The notes: generated by a model not told the origin, from the sequence alone. 15,290 nucleotides of DNA from Deltaproteobacteria bacterium UBA6967 (GCA_002450295.1 DJYX01000114.1:6770-22059); one strand, 5' to 3'. Positions 1 to 7,710 are shown, counted from the stretch's first letter. Numbers and translations are program-made.

Positions 1-110
1 CCAAGAAGGGATACCACAGTTCCAGAATATACTTCCAGATTTACTCCAAACAGAACTTGGGACCTTCCATAGGCTGCTTGCAGATTTTCAATTTGCAACA
101 GGGATTTCAT
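1..110 (-). CDS. livF: LivF-like ABC transporter ATP-binding protein (5' end only)
   Basis: This is the N-terminal 36 residues of a second branched-chain-amino-acid-type (HAAT) ABC ATPase, running off the left edge of the window. Read from the ATG at 110, it begins MKSLLQIENLQAAYGRSQVL, which is typical of LivF (an opening LxIENLxxxYG followed by a strand leading to Walker A). The sequence is cut at the first Gly of the expected Walker A motif. The start overlaps the end of livG by 23 bases, and a GGGTGAG purine stretch just upstream can serve as ribosome binding site. LivF normally pairs with LivG to energise the LivH/LivM channel in the inner membrane. The assignment rests on position and the short N-terminus; the catalytic motifs lie outside the window. 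Confidence 0.85.
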   Translation of the reverse strand, partial: MKSLLQIENLQAAYGRSQVLFGVNLEVYSGTVVSLL

Positions 111-846
111 GCTCACCCAAATAGGCACTACAAACTTCTTTATTCTCCCGGATTTCACTAGGTGTGCCGGTGGCAATCACGTGCCCATAAACCAAAACGG
201 ACACACGATCTGCAACAGAAAATACTGCATCCATGTCATGTTCAATTAAAAGCATCGTGATCTTGCCCTTCAATTGCTGCAGCAGCTCGACAACCTTCAA
301 ACTTTCCTCGGGCCCCATCCCTGCCATCGGTTCATCTAGTAGCAACAATTTAGGTTCTAAAGCCAAGGCCATTGCCAGTTCTAATTGACGTTGTTGACCA
401 TGCGCCAAGGCATAAGCTGGGATCTCTGATTCTCGATCAAGGCCAACCTGCTTTAAATATTCTTTGGCTTTTGATCGTAATTCAAAATCATTACGAGCTA
501 CTTTCCAAAATCGAAAACTGTGTCCTTGTTGACTTTGTAGAACCAAAGTCACATTTTCCAAGGCGCTGAACTCAGGAAATACTGATGTGATTTGGAATGA
601 TCGAACCAGCCCCAATCTCGGGCGAATTGTCTCTGGAACCTGCAAAAAATTTCTTCCATGAAATTTGATCAGGCCTGAATCAGGTTGTAGCGATCCACTC
701 AACAGTGAAATCAATGTTGTCTTGCCTGCTCCGTTGGGCCCGATCAAAGCGTGGAGTTCTCCCTGATTAATTTGCAGACTGAGATTATCAGTGGCAGCAA
801 GTGCTCCGAATCTCTTGTGGAGATGCTCAATTTGCAAAAGCGCCAT
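88..846 (-). CDS. livG: LivG-like ABC transporter ATP-binding protein
   Basis: This is a 252-residue cytoplasmic ATPase of the HAAT (branched-chain amino acid, amide and aromatic acid) import family. Visible motifs are Walker A GPNGAGKTT (residues 36-44), Q-loop Gln85 in VRSFQIT, signature LAHGQQR (147-153, a common variant of LSGGQ), Walker B LLLLDEP (167-173, Glu172 catalytic) and switch His203 in IEHDMD. The length and the C-terminal GxVIATGTPxEI segment match LivG. The ATG at 846 has AAAGGGG three bases upstream and overlaps the end of livM by 20 bases, so translation is probably coupled. All motifs look intact. Substrate cannot be read from the ATPase; it depends on the binding protein encoded upstream. 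Confidence 0.95.
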   Translation of the reverse strand: MALLQIEHLHKRFGALAATDNLSLQINQGELHALIGPNGAGKTTLISLLSGSLQPDSGLIKFHGRNFLQVPETIRPRLGLVRSFQITSVFPEFSALENVTLVLQSQQGHSFRFWKVARNDFELRSKAKEYLKQVGLDRESEIPAYALAHGQQRQLELAMALALEPKLLLLDEPMAGMGPEESLKVVELLQQLKGKITMLLIEHDMDAVFSVADRVSVLVYGHVIATGTPSEIRENKEVCSAYLGEHEIPVAN

Positions 847-1855
847 CGACCCCTTTCATCTGCTTGAACACCAACGCATGCAGACCCCCTTTTGCAAAAA
901 GTACAATGCCGATGAGGAGTGGACCGAAAACTAACCGCCAGTGTTCGCTAAACAGGTATAGCCCTATTTCTTGAAACAGCAGAGGGAGAAATTCCTCGAG
1001 CAACAGGAAGACAATCGCTCCCAGAATTGGCCCAGTCCAAGTTCCAATACCTCCGAGGATCACCATGATCAGTAGGTCCCCCGAGCGAGTCCAATGCAAA
1101 AAATCGGGACTCACAAACTCCATGTGATTTGTTAACAGAGCACCCGAAAGGCCTGCCAAAGCACCTGCAATCACAAAGGCCACCAGCATGTAGGGGTAAG
1201 GTGGAACTCCAATGGCTTTCAGACGTGTTTCATTCTGCCGCAGTGCATGCAATACCATCCCAAATCGAGACATGGAAAGTCTTCGCAAAAACCATGTTGC
1301 CAGACCTAGTGCAACTAAGCTGAGCCAATACATTTGCCGATCTTCACCCAAATCAAGACCAGGGATTTTGTTTCGTCCATCCATCATCATCAGGCCGTCA
1401 TCTCCGCCATATTGTTCCAAGGAAACGAAGAAGTAGAAAAGCATCTGAGCAAATGCAAGAGTGATCATGATGAAGTAGATGCCTCTAGTTCTGAGACATA
1501 GAGCACCAATTCCAAGCGCCACTATCCCAGAGACAATCATGGCGAATGGGATAGAGATGAATCCCTCCAGGGTTCCAGGCAATCCCAAAAAATTTGTTTC
1601 CTCGTATTGATGCCAAGCCAGAATGCCCACAACATAAGCACCCACTCCCACATAGGCTGAGTGGCCAAAGCTGACAAGCCCCGCAAACCCGACAAGCAAA
1701 TTCAGACTCATGGCAGCAAGCGCATAGATCCAGATACGTGAGGCTGTTGAAACCAGATAGGGTTCATCCAGCCAATCAGCAAACCAGGGGAAGCCAATGA
1801 GTAGAATACCAACTCCCAACATTAGTCTTGCCTCAAAATTCTCAGAAACCATCAT
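827..1855 (-). CDS. livM: LivM-like inner-membrane permease
   Basis: This is a 342-residue multi-spanning permease of the BPD_transp_2 (LivM) type, one half of the translocation channel. It has many hydrophobic segments, including SRIWIYALAAMSLNLLVGFA and the family motif GFAGLVSFGHSAYVGVGAY (about residues 56-74). A cytoplasmic loop near residues 203-218 (HALRQNETRLKAIGVP) matches the EAA-like ATPase-coupling loop, and SGALLTNHMEFVSPDFLHWT is a conserved LivM stretch. The start ATG at 1855 overlaps the livH stop in an ATGA arrangement (4 bases), a sign of translational coupling. A second ATG follows directly, so the start is uncertain by one residue. LivM proteins vary between 320 and 430 residues, so the length is normal. 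Confidence 0.95.
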   Translation of the reverse strand: MMVSENFEARLMLGVGILLIGFPWFADWLDEPYLVSTASRIWIYALAAMSLNLLVGFAGLVSFGHSAYVGVGAYVVGILAWHQYEETNFLGLPGTLEGFISIPFAMIVSGIVALGIGALCLRTRGIYFIMITLAFAQMLFYFFVSLEQYGGDDGLMMMDGRNKIPGLDLGEDRQMYWLSLVALGLATWFLRRLSMSRFGMVLHALRQNETRLKAIGVPPYPYMLVAFVIAGALAGLSGALLTNHMEFVSPDFLHWTRSGDLLIMVILGGIGTWTGPILGAIVFLLLEEFLPLLFQEIGLYLFSEHWRLVFGPLLIGIVLFAKGGLHALVFKQMKGVDGAFAN

Positions 1856-2775
1856 CGAACACGACCGAGGACAGGAAGAATACCTTGCGGTCGAAAGATT
1901 AAGACTAACGCCATCAGCAGGTAAACCGACATTGAAGAAAGGGCAGCACCAATACTGTCTGCAAAATCAAGTGGAAGTATCAGGCGTAGACCACTTGCCA
2001 AAAATGCCCTTCCGAGGGTATCGACCATGCCAATCAATAGGGCACCAAATAGAGCGCCCCGAATAGAGCCCAATCCACCGATCACGATACAAACAAAGCA
2101 AAGAATCAGGACGTTTTCTCCCATTCCTACTTCTACTGAAATCAACGGCCCTGCCAGGGCTCCTGCAAAACCCGCCAAAAGTGCTCCCAACACAAAAAGC
2201 CCTGTATTCAGTAGAGTCAAATTTACTCCCAAGGCCTCGACCATCTCCCGGTGAGTAGTCCCTGCACGAAGAAGCATTCCTGCCCGAGTGTGCGAAATTA
2301 ACAAATACAGGAAAAAAGCGAGGAGCAGACCAGTACCAATGATCAGCAGTCGGTAGAGTGGGTAGAGCAGGCCGGGTAAAATTTCTACAGAGATGCTTAG
2401 CGTCTCTGGCAAACTGAGGAAGAGAGGAGCACGCCCAAAGCAGATCGTCGTTAACTCATTCAGAAAAAGAATTAAACCAAAGGTTGCCAAAACCTGGTCC
2501 AGATGATCTCTACGGTAGAGTTGACGGATTATAACCAACTCCACGAGCCACCCCGTGAAAGCAGCAGCAGGTAAGGCCATCAACAGGCCCCACCAAAAAG
2601 AGCCTGTCCACTGCATTCCAATTGCGGTGGCGTAGGCTCCAACCATATACAAGGAACCATGGGCAAGATTGATTACCCCCATGATCCCAAAAATCAGCGT
2701 CAACCCTGCGGACACAAGAAAAAGGAATACGCCGAATTGAAGACCATTCAGTAGCTGTTCAATCAGCAGAATCAA
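1852..2775 (-). CDS. livH: LivH-like inner-membrane permease, TTG start
   Basis: This is a 307-residue permease of the LivH type that pairs with LivM. The N-terminus carries the hallmark LNGLQFGVFLFLVSAGLTLI and then GIMGVINLAHGSLYMVGAYA, highly conserved in LivH. The coupling loop RAGTTHREMVEALGVN (about residues 171-186) is present, and the C-terminus ends in the usual LIFRPQGI. The start is TTG at 2775. The frame upstream closes at a TAG with no ATG or GTG, and the conserved family start lies right after the TTG. The Shine-Dalgarno sequence is weak, and a hairpin sits in the 35-base gap to livK. Both points suggest lower translation than the binding protein. Confidence 0.93.
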   Translation of the reverse strand: MILLIEQLLNGLQFGVFLFLVSAGLTLIFGIMGVINLAHGSLYMVGAYATAIGMQWTGSFWWGLLMALPAAAFTGWLVELVIIRQLYRRDHLDQVLATFGLILFLNELTTICFGRAPLFLSLPETLSISVEILPGLLYPLYRLLIIGTGLLLAFFLYLLISHTRAGMLLRAGTTHREMVEALGVNLTLLNTGLFVLGALLAGFAGALAGPLISVEVGMGENVLILCFVCIVIGGLGSIRGALFGALLIGMVDTLGRAFLASGLRLILPLDFADSIGAALSSMSVYLLMALVLIFRPQGILPVLGRVR

Positions 2776-2785
2776 GTAATTACTC

Positions 2786-2823
2786 TGGAACCGCTAACTT
2801 ATAAGGGCCCTTAGCGGAGCCCA
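2786..2823 (-). promoter_or_regulatory. Hairpin at the livK-livH junction
   Basis: A perfect 7-bp inverted repeat (CCGCTAA at 2791-2797 and TTAGCGG at 2811-2817) has a 13-base loop. Past a small internal loop the stem can be extended by TGG/CCA (2786-2788 with 2821-2823). On the transcribed minus strand the first arm contains the livK stop codon. A 12-base palindrome, TAAGGGCCCTTA (2802-2813), overlaps it and could form a competing structure. No T-run follows, so it does not look like a full terminator. It more likely protects the livK 3' end or partly attenuates livH expression, an arrangement known for binding-protein genes of ABC transporters. Confidence 0.55.
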
Positions 2824-3989
2824 CATTCCTGAACGTAGGCATCCTGATGATCAGTTGCTACTTTTCGTAAAATACGGTTTTGCATCTGACCATTCTTTTT
2901 GACAACTTCACGAATGTAGAGATCGTGGATTGGATGCTGATTGGAAGCAAATCGAAAATTCCCTCGAACGGACGCAAACTTAGCGGTCTTCAATGCCTCA
3001 CGGAAACCTGCCTTATCCTCCAGTACCTTTCCTCCTGTTGCTTTCAATGCGCTAGCAATGAGCTTTGCGGTATCGTAACCTTGGCTTGCGTAGAGAGTCG
3101 GCTCGCGTTCAAATTTACTCCGAAAACCCAAAAGGAATTGCTGATTGGCTGCATTGTCTAAGTCATGGTTCCACTGAGAAGTGCTGATGATACCGGAGCC
3201 AGCATCACCGATTGCGTTGAGAATTTTAATATCAGCCGAAAATCCTGAAACAACCATAGCAGAATCTTTCATCAGGCCTGCTTGTGAATACTGTTTGAGG
3301 AAGTTGATTCCCATTCCTCCGGGCAAAAACTGAAAGACCATTTCTGGCTTCGCAGCTCGGATCCGAGCGATTTCAGCAGCGTAGTCGTTCTGCCCCAGCT
3401 TGACATAAATTTCGTCAATGACTTCACCTTTGAAGAATCGTTTAAATCCAGCCAAAGCATCTTTCCCAGCCTGATAATTGGGCGCTAGCAACAGAGCTTT
3501 TTTATAGCCTAGTTCTGTAGCACCCATTCCTGCTGCCTCGTGTAGGGTGTCGTTCTGCCATGACACTACAAAATAGTTCTCATGACATTCTTTCCCCGCA
3601 AAAGTCGAGGGAGCTGAGTTCGGAGAGATGTAGAAAATTCCATCCTTCAAGGCCATCGGTGCCACTACTGGAGAGATATTCGAAAAAATCACACCTGTTA
3701 AAATGGATATTCGATCCCGATCCAGGAATCTTTTGACGATTTGTCTTCCATTGACCGGATTTCGTCCATCGTCTTCAACAAGGACTTCAACAGGGACCCC
3801 ACCAAGTTTTCCATCTTCTTCTTCGACGGCCAGAAGAAATCCATCTCGGACATCTTGACCAAGATAACCACCACCAGTAGAAAGAGTAGTGACCATCCCA
3901 ATTTTGACTGGCTCTTGAGTGAAGCCCGCATTGGCCAAACCCAAGCCCAGTACCAAAGTTCCCAAAAGGGTTTGAAGCAGTTTTTTCAT
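2811..3989 (-). CDS. livK: Periplasmic substrate-binding protein of HAAT ABC transporter (LivJ/LivK-like)
   Basis: This is a secreted type-I periplasmic binding protein (Peripla_BP_6) that would deliver substrate to LivHMGF. I place the start at the second ATG (3989), giving 392 residues: AAGGA lies 6 bases upstream of it but touches the first ATG (3995). The signal peptide is KKLLQTLLGTLVLGLGLANA, with mature protein near GFTQEPVKIG. Family features include the opening VKIGMVTTLSTGGGYLGQD, VLVEDDGRNP, the lobe-1 site region ISPNSAPS and a C-terminal FASNQHPIHDLYIREV. That last pattern is common in binding proteins for aromatic acids. Cys135 and Cys389 could form a disulphide. Branched-chain amino acid specificity is not demonstrated; an aromatic or amide ligand is equally possible. 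Confidence 0.92.
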   Translation of the reverse strand: MKKLLQTLLGTLVLGLGLANAGFTQEPVKIGMVTTLSTGGGYLGQDVRDGFLLAVEEEDGKLGGVPVEVLVEDDGRNPVNGRQIVKRFLDRDRISILTGVIFSNISPVVAPMALKDGIFYISPNSAPSTFAGKECHENYFVVSWQNDTLHEAAGMGATELGYKKALLLAPNYQAGKDALAGFKRFFKGEVIDEIYVKLGQNDYAAEIARIRAAKPEMVFQFLPGGMGINFLKQYSQAGLMKDSAMVVSGFSADIKILNAIGDAGSGIISTSQWNHDLDNAANQQFLLGFRSKFEREPTLYASQGYDTAKLIASALKATGGKVLEDKAGFREALKTAKFASVRGNFRFASNQHPIHDLYIREVVKKNGQMQNRILRKVATDHQDAYVQECGLR

Positions 3990-4019
3990 TTTCATTCCTT
4001 ATATGGTAGTTACTGAAAC

Positions 4020-4035
4020 GCTCTGTTCCCAGAGC
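4020..4035 (-). promoter_or_regulatory. Tetraloop hairpin between hydrolase gene and livK
   Basis: On the minus strand GCTCTG-GGAA-CAGAGC forms a perfect 6-bp stem closed by a GGAA (GNRA-type) tetraloop. It begins 10 bases after the hydrolase stop codon and is followed only by GTTTC, so it lacks the U-run of an intrinsic terminator. It lies about 30 bases before the livK start. It may be a processing or stability element that separates the livK message from the upstream cistrons, or a weak attenuator. Confidence 0.5.
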
Positions 4036-4045
4036 CATGGTTTAT

Positions 4046-4876
4046 TCATTCTGAACGTAGCAGTTTCATAATAGCTTTTTCCACATTTGACCATGTCGTT
4101 GAAGCTGGATCCACCAACTCAAAATGGCCAATTTCTGCAATCTCCTCAAAATCTATTGCATTCGCCGGGGCATGCTTCCGAAGTTCGGCCACATCCTCCT
4201 GAACCATCTTTGCACGGACAATTTCGTCCTGCTCTCCAACCAAGTGAACCTGGGGTACTGTAATTGGTCCCATTTGACAAGGTGATGCCTGTTGGTAGCG
4301 TTCAGAAAACTCCTCAGGCGTTCCACCCATCAAATCGGCACATGCACCCTGGCAAACATCCCAGGCAACTCCACGAACTAGATCAGCCACTCCTGCCAAT
4401 GACAAGATCCCTTTGAGTGGCAGTGGATCTGGGAAATAGAGTTCAGAACTACTAGGCAAGTGAAATCGAGCTCCCAGCCATAAGCTCAAATGTCCTCCCG
4501 CAGAATGACCGACTGCGATCACTTGTGAAAGATCCAGCGGATAAATCTTTGCCAGTAATCGCAAGTGATCAGCACCCCTTGCTACATCTTGCATCGTTGA
4601 TGGCCACCCTCCCCCCTGACCAAGGCGCTGGTATTCCAGATTCCAGACAGCCATTCCCAATTGACGCAGAGTTTCTGCAACACGCCCCAGTGGCTCCAAA
4701 CCAAAACGACTCCGCCAACAGCCACCATGAAGCAGAATCACCACCGGATGCGGTCCGTCTAAAGAGGGCAGATAGAGATCACCAAACTGGTCAGTTTCTG
4801 TTCCATAACTCAGGCGGAAATCAGCCTCAACAGCGGGGAATCGTCCGTAATCTTCGCGTGTAAGGTGCTCGTTCAT
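4046..4876 (-). CDS. Alpha/beta hydrolase, arylformamidase-like (HGGxW family)
   Basis: This is a 276-residue cytoplasmic alpha/beta hydrolase with no signal peptide. The oxyanion-hole motif HGGCW is at residues 50-54 and the nucleophile elbow GHSAGG at 123-128 (Ser125). The probable acid is Asp217 in GEQDEIV and the catalytic His is His251 in IGHFELVDP. The HGGxW motif and overall layout match kynurenine formamidase (arylformamidase) and related carboxylesterases of the BD-FAE type. Arylformamidase hydrolyses N-formylkynurenine to kynurenine and formate, but no kynurenine pathway gene is seen here, so the exact substrate is unknown. The ATG at 4876 overlaps the stop of the upstream RAM gene (ATGA) and has GGGGA directly before it. 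It lies in the same unit as the liv genes, suggesting it acts on an imported ester or amide. Confidence 0.8.
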   Translation of the reverse strand: MNEHLTREDYGRFPAVEADFRLSYGTETDQFGDLYLPSLDGPHPVVILLHGGCWRSRFGLEPLGRVAETLRQLGMAVWNLEYQRLGQGGGWPSTMQDVARGADHLRLLAKIYPLDLSQVIAVGHSAGGHLSLWLGARFHLPSSSELYFPDPLPLKGILSLAGVADLVRGVAWDVCQGACADLMGGTPEEFSERYQQASPCQMGPITVPQVHLVGEQDEIVRAKMVQEDVAELRKHAPANAIDFEEIAEIGHFELVDPASTTWSNVEKAIMKLLRSE

Positions 4877-5148
4877 TCCCCAATAGAGAACATGTGTTCC
4901 AAGTCGTGACGAGAGTAAGTTCGGAAAGCGATCAGGGTCTCTGTAGCAGTGATCCCCTTCAGTGACCCAATCTTTTCTGTGATTGTATCCGCCACCTCCT
5001 CTGTACTTTTGACACGTACTATCGCAATCAAATCGTATCGACCAGCGACCGAAAATACTTCTGTGACTTGGTGCATGTCTACAAGTTTTTGGGCAACTTC
5101 CTTGATCTGCATTCGATCCGCATTCATCAGCACTATCGCTGTAACCAT
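4873..5148 (-). CDS. Stand-alone Lrp/AsnC ligand-binding (RAM) domain protein
   Basis: This is a 91-residue protein consisting only of the AsnC_trans_reg (RAM) domain; the DNA-binding HTH of full Lrp/AsnC regulators is absent. It begins MVTAIVLMNADRMQIKEV and contains VTEVFSVAGRYDLIAIVRVK and the C-terminal ITATETLIAFRTYS, all typical of the beta-alpha-beta-beta-alpha-beta RAM fold. The domain forms dimers and higher rings and binds amino acids or similar small effectors. The start chosen is the ATG at 5148, because GGAGA lies 7 bases upstream; a TTG at 5154 would be almost on top of it. It is the first gene of the hydrolase-liv unit and overlaps the hydrolase start by 4 bases. Lacking DNA contact, it may act as an effector-binding partner of another protein. 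Confidence 0.88.
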   Translation of the reverse strand: MVTAIVLMNADRMQIKEVAQKLVDMHQVTEVFSVAGRYDLIAIVRVKSTEEVADTITEKIGSLKGITATETLIAFRTYSRHDLEHMFSIGE

Positions 5149-5193
5149 TTTCAAATCTCCAATTGCATCCTGAAAATTAAATAAAATTTATGC

Positions 5194-5227
5194 GTTCAAT
5201 AAAGGATCATCCTTTTCATTGTTGAAC
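5194..5227 (-). repeat. Nested inverted repeats upstream of the RAM-hydrolase-liv unit
   Basis: An inner dyad AAAGGATCATCCTTT (5201-5215, 7-bp arms around one C) sits inside an outer pair GTTCAA (5194-5199) and TTGAAC (5222-5227). It lies 46 bases before the RAM start and about 90 bases after the response-regulator stop. It could be an operator for the unit or an AT-rich hairpin ending the kinase-regulator transcript. On the minus strand the sequence that follows is A/T-rich but has no clean T-run. The rest of 5149-5315 shows no convincing promoter to me. Confidence 0.4.
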
Positions 5228-5315
5228 AAAGCAAGGCTGAGAAGTCAATCAGGATACGGAGCAGAAGATTCTGATTTTTTCTCCATGCACCGAGATGTTC
5301 CCCAAGCCCTTCCCT

Positions 5316-6011
5316 TCAACGAGTCATTCGATAAATGCGCTCTGGACGGCCAACACCACCATAACTCACATCCACCTCCACACTACCGCGGCTTACAAGA
5401 TATTCCAGATAGCGACGTGCAGTTGTCCGACTCGCTCCAACCCTCTCGGCCATTTCCTCTGAGGTAAACATTGTTGAGCACTCCTTCATTTCTTCAAAGA
5501 TTTTGTCTAGAGTCACAGGATCAATTCCTTTCGGTAGCCCTGAATCCATCCGCGAGGAATCAGTTGGTTTTTCCTGGTGGATGATCCGATCAATATCAGA
5601 CTGATTCAGACTGTCCAAGGATTGTAGATTGGAATGGTGAGTGCGATAGCGCCGGAGAGTTTGTTCAAAGCGAGAGAACACTACGGGCTTTAGAATGTAA
5701 TCAAAGACTCCTCCACGGAGGGCTTCCTGAAGCAGACGCACTTCTTTGGCTGCAGTGATCGGAATGATATCCAGTGCTTGCGAACGAAGACGAATTTCCT
5801 TGAGCAACTCAATCCCTGAGCCGTCAGGAAAATAGATATCTAACAGAAGCAACTGTGGCTCCATTACTTCAATCTGAAGCTTAGTATCTTCCAAAGTATT
5901 AGAAAGGCCAATCACTTCAAATCCTTCGAATTTGCTGACGTAGTGCTGGTGAATCTCGGTAATCCGAGGATCATCATCCGCAATCAGAACTCTGGTGACC
6001 ATCTTCATCAT
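5316..6011 (-). CDS. CitB/DcuR-family response regulator
   Basis: This is a 231-residue two-component response regulator. The receiver domain (about residues 5-122) has the acidic cluster DDD at 12-14, phospho-acceptor Asp58 in LLLLDIYFPDG, Thr87 in PITAAKE and Lys108 in ILKPV. After a linker rich in Ser and Gln, a winged HTH (about 166-228) carries MFTSEEMAERVGASRTTARR and YGGVGRPERIYR, the pattern of CitB, DpiA and DcuR (HTH_CitT-like). I use the ATG at 6011; ATGs at 6008 and 6002 are equally possible, and a GTG at 6050 would add 13 residues without homology. The gene overlaps the kinase gene by 38 bases, so the two are co-translated. It probably activates the divergent tct operon in response to a carboxylate. 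Confidence 0.92.
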   Translation of the reverse strand: MMKMVTRVLIADDDPRITEIHQHYVSKFEGFEVIGLSNTLEDTKLQIEVMEPQLLLLDIYFPDGSGIELLKEIRLRSQALDIIPITAAKEVRLLQEALRGGVFDYILKPVVFSRFEQTLRRYRTHHSNLQSLDSLNQSDIDRIIHQEKPTDSSRMDSGLPKGIDPVTLDKIFEEMKECSTMFTSEEMAERVGASRTTARRYLEYLVSRGSVEVDVSYGGVGRPERIYRMTR

Positions 6012-7635
6012 TCGTAGTGGTTTTAGGGATGTACGCGGTGAAACGGGCACCGCCTAATGAACTTTTCCCAATCGTCAGGTGCCCGTGAATTTGAATCAGA
6101 TTTTTCTGCACTAGTCTCAGGCCAATTCCTCGTCCCATGCCTGATTTTGTTGTGAAACCCTCATCAAAAATTGTCTCTTGCTGCTCTTGGCTGATCCCTG
6201 GTCCAGAATCTTCTATTTCGAAGATCAACTCATTACCCACATCTGTCATTGACAGGGTCACTTTTTTTCTACCTTCAACCAAGGCCGATGCCTCCAACGC
6301 ATTTTCTAGCAGATTCCCTATAATTGTAATGATTTTTTCACTGCGACTGGAATGGCCGATGTTACCCATTGAGCTTTCTGGATCAATCTCCAACTCTGTT
6401 TTGAGTTCCAGAGCCCGATGATACTTACCAACAATAATCGCAGAGAGAAATGGGTCATGGATTTGGTCAGAAAGTTGACGCAACAGGGCATTATAACCGG
6501 AAGACTCACGGCCGATTAAGTCCAGTGACTCTTGCGTTGCACCAATCTGAATCAGACCTGCAAGAGTGTGTAATTTGTTCGAGTATTCATGTGTTTGTGC
6601 CCGCAATGCTTGAGAATATTCTCGAATACTTGTCAACTCTTGAACAAGTCGGTCAATCTCCTGTGCTCGCCGAAAACTGGAAACCACTCCCGTCACATGA
6701 TCTTGTTCTAAAATAGGGACTCGGTTTACCACGACCTCTTCCTCTTCGATCAACATTTCTTGATCATACTCCCCTTTACCTGTTTTTAGGACTTCCAGCA
6801 TTCTCGTTTCTGGCAGGAGTTGTTCGATGGGACGTCCCAGAGCTTCTTCTGGAGAGAAACCCAAGATCTGGGCTGCCTGATGATTCATCACGGTCACATC
6901 CCCTTTCTCATTGATGGCAATGATTCCCTCACGAATCGACTCCAACAACGCCGTCCGCTCTCGATACAGACCGGCGATCTCGTAAGGCTCCAAACCAAAG
7001 ATAGAACGCTTTACCTCTCGTGCAATGAACCAAGTTCCCAATGCTCCTACTGCGAATAGCCCTAGAATCCAGAAAAGAAGTCGCTGCTGATAAGGCTGGA
7101 TTACATCCTGAACGGTCTCGATGAGGTAGCCCACAGAAACAACCCCAAGAATTTCCCCTCCGCTTGAGAAAATAGGAACCTTTCCACGGAGAGAAGGCCC
7201 CAGAGTACCAACGGCAATCGAGACATAGGACTGTCCTTGGACAAGTGCTCTCTCATTATCTCCTCCAACCATGTACTTTCCAATGCGCTCAGGAACGGGG
7301 TGACTGTAGCGTTTGCCTTCATAATCACCAACTACAACAAAACTTGCCCCTGTTGCCTCCCGCACACTTTCTGCGTATCTCTGGATCCCATCCGGCTCTA
7401 GCTGAATCAGTCCCTGAGAAACTATCGGCGAAAGAGAGACTGAGCGGGAAACATTCAGTGCTACTCGACCAATATATTCATTGAGGATTCCTGTGACAAT
7501 TTGATTCCCAATGAAACCCGTCGCACAAACCAACAGGACTAACAAACCCATCATCAACAACAACATTCTCTTACCAAGTGAACGCGGCAGCCATTTTTGA
7601 AATGCGGAATAACTTGGTGTTGGATTAGGTAGCAT
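5974..7635 (-). CDS. CitA/DcuS-family sensor histidine kinase
   Basis: This is a 553-residue membrane sensor kinase. TM1 is about residues 23-45 and TM2 about 186-204, enclosing a periplasmic PAS/Cache-like domain. That domain shows RYSHP (109-113) and SLRGKVPI (148-155), positions that in CitA and DcuS bind carboxylates. A cytoplasmic PAS follows (about 226-325). The phosphotransfer motif is AQTHEYSNKLH, with His349 the likely phosphorylated residue. The ATPase domain has N-box NLLENALEA (Asn445), EDSGPG (Asp476) and GMGRGIGL (499-506). The start at ATG 7635 is supported by GAGGA five bases before it; a GTG at 7677 adds 14 unconvincing residues. The predicted ligand is a di- or tricarboxylate, matching the divergent transporter. 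Confidence 0.93.
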   Translation of the reverse strand: MLPNPTPSYSAFQKWLPRSLGKRMLLLMMGLLVLLVCATGFIGNQIVTGILNEYIGRVALNVSRSVSLSPIVSQGLIQLEPDGIQRYAESVREATGASFVVVGDYEGKRYSHPVPERIGKYMVGGDNERALVQGQSYVSIAVGTLGPSLRGKVPIFSSGGEILGVVSVGYLIETVQDVIQPYQQRLLFWILGLFAVGALGTWFIAREVKRSIFGLEPYEIAGLYRERTALLESIREGIIAINEKGDVTVMNHQAAQILGFSPEEALGRPIEQLLPETRMLEVLKTGKGEYDQEMLIEEEEVVVNRVPILEQDHVTGVVSSFRRAQEIDRLVQELTSIREYSQALRAQTHEYSNKLHTLAGLIQIGATQESLDLIGRESSGYNALLRQLSDQIHDPFLSAIIVGKYHRALELKTELEIDPESSMGNIGHSSRSEKIITIIGNLLENALEASALVEGRKKVTLSMTDVGNELIFEIEDSGPGISQEQQETIFDEGFTTKSGMGRGIGLRLVQKNLIQIHGHLTIGKSSLGGARFTAYIPKTTTNDEDGHQSSDCG

Positions 7636-7710
7636 CAGTTCCTCAGCTTGATTGTGAACTTTATGAACAGTATGCACGAAACAGAATCAAAAAATTTTAA
7701 ACCCAGAAGA

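Noticed and set aside
2880..3161. A 93-codon plus-strand open frame inside livK
   Set aside because: It lies wholly within a well-supported gene on the other strand, has no ribosome site of note and no recognisable product.
5247..5280. Terminator-like repeat AATCAG...CTGATT followed by T-run on the plus strand
   Set aside because: The stem is only 6 bp with an 18-base loop, and no plus-strand gene ends upstream of it. On the minus strand, where genes do end, the T-run is on the wrong side.
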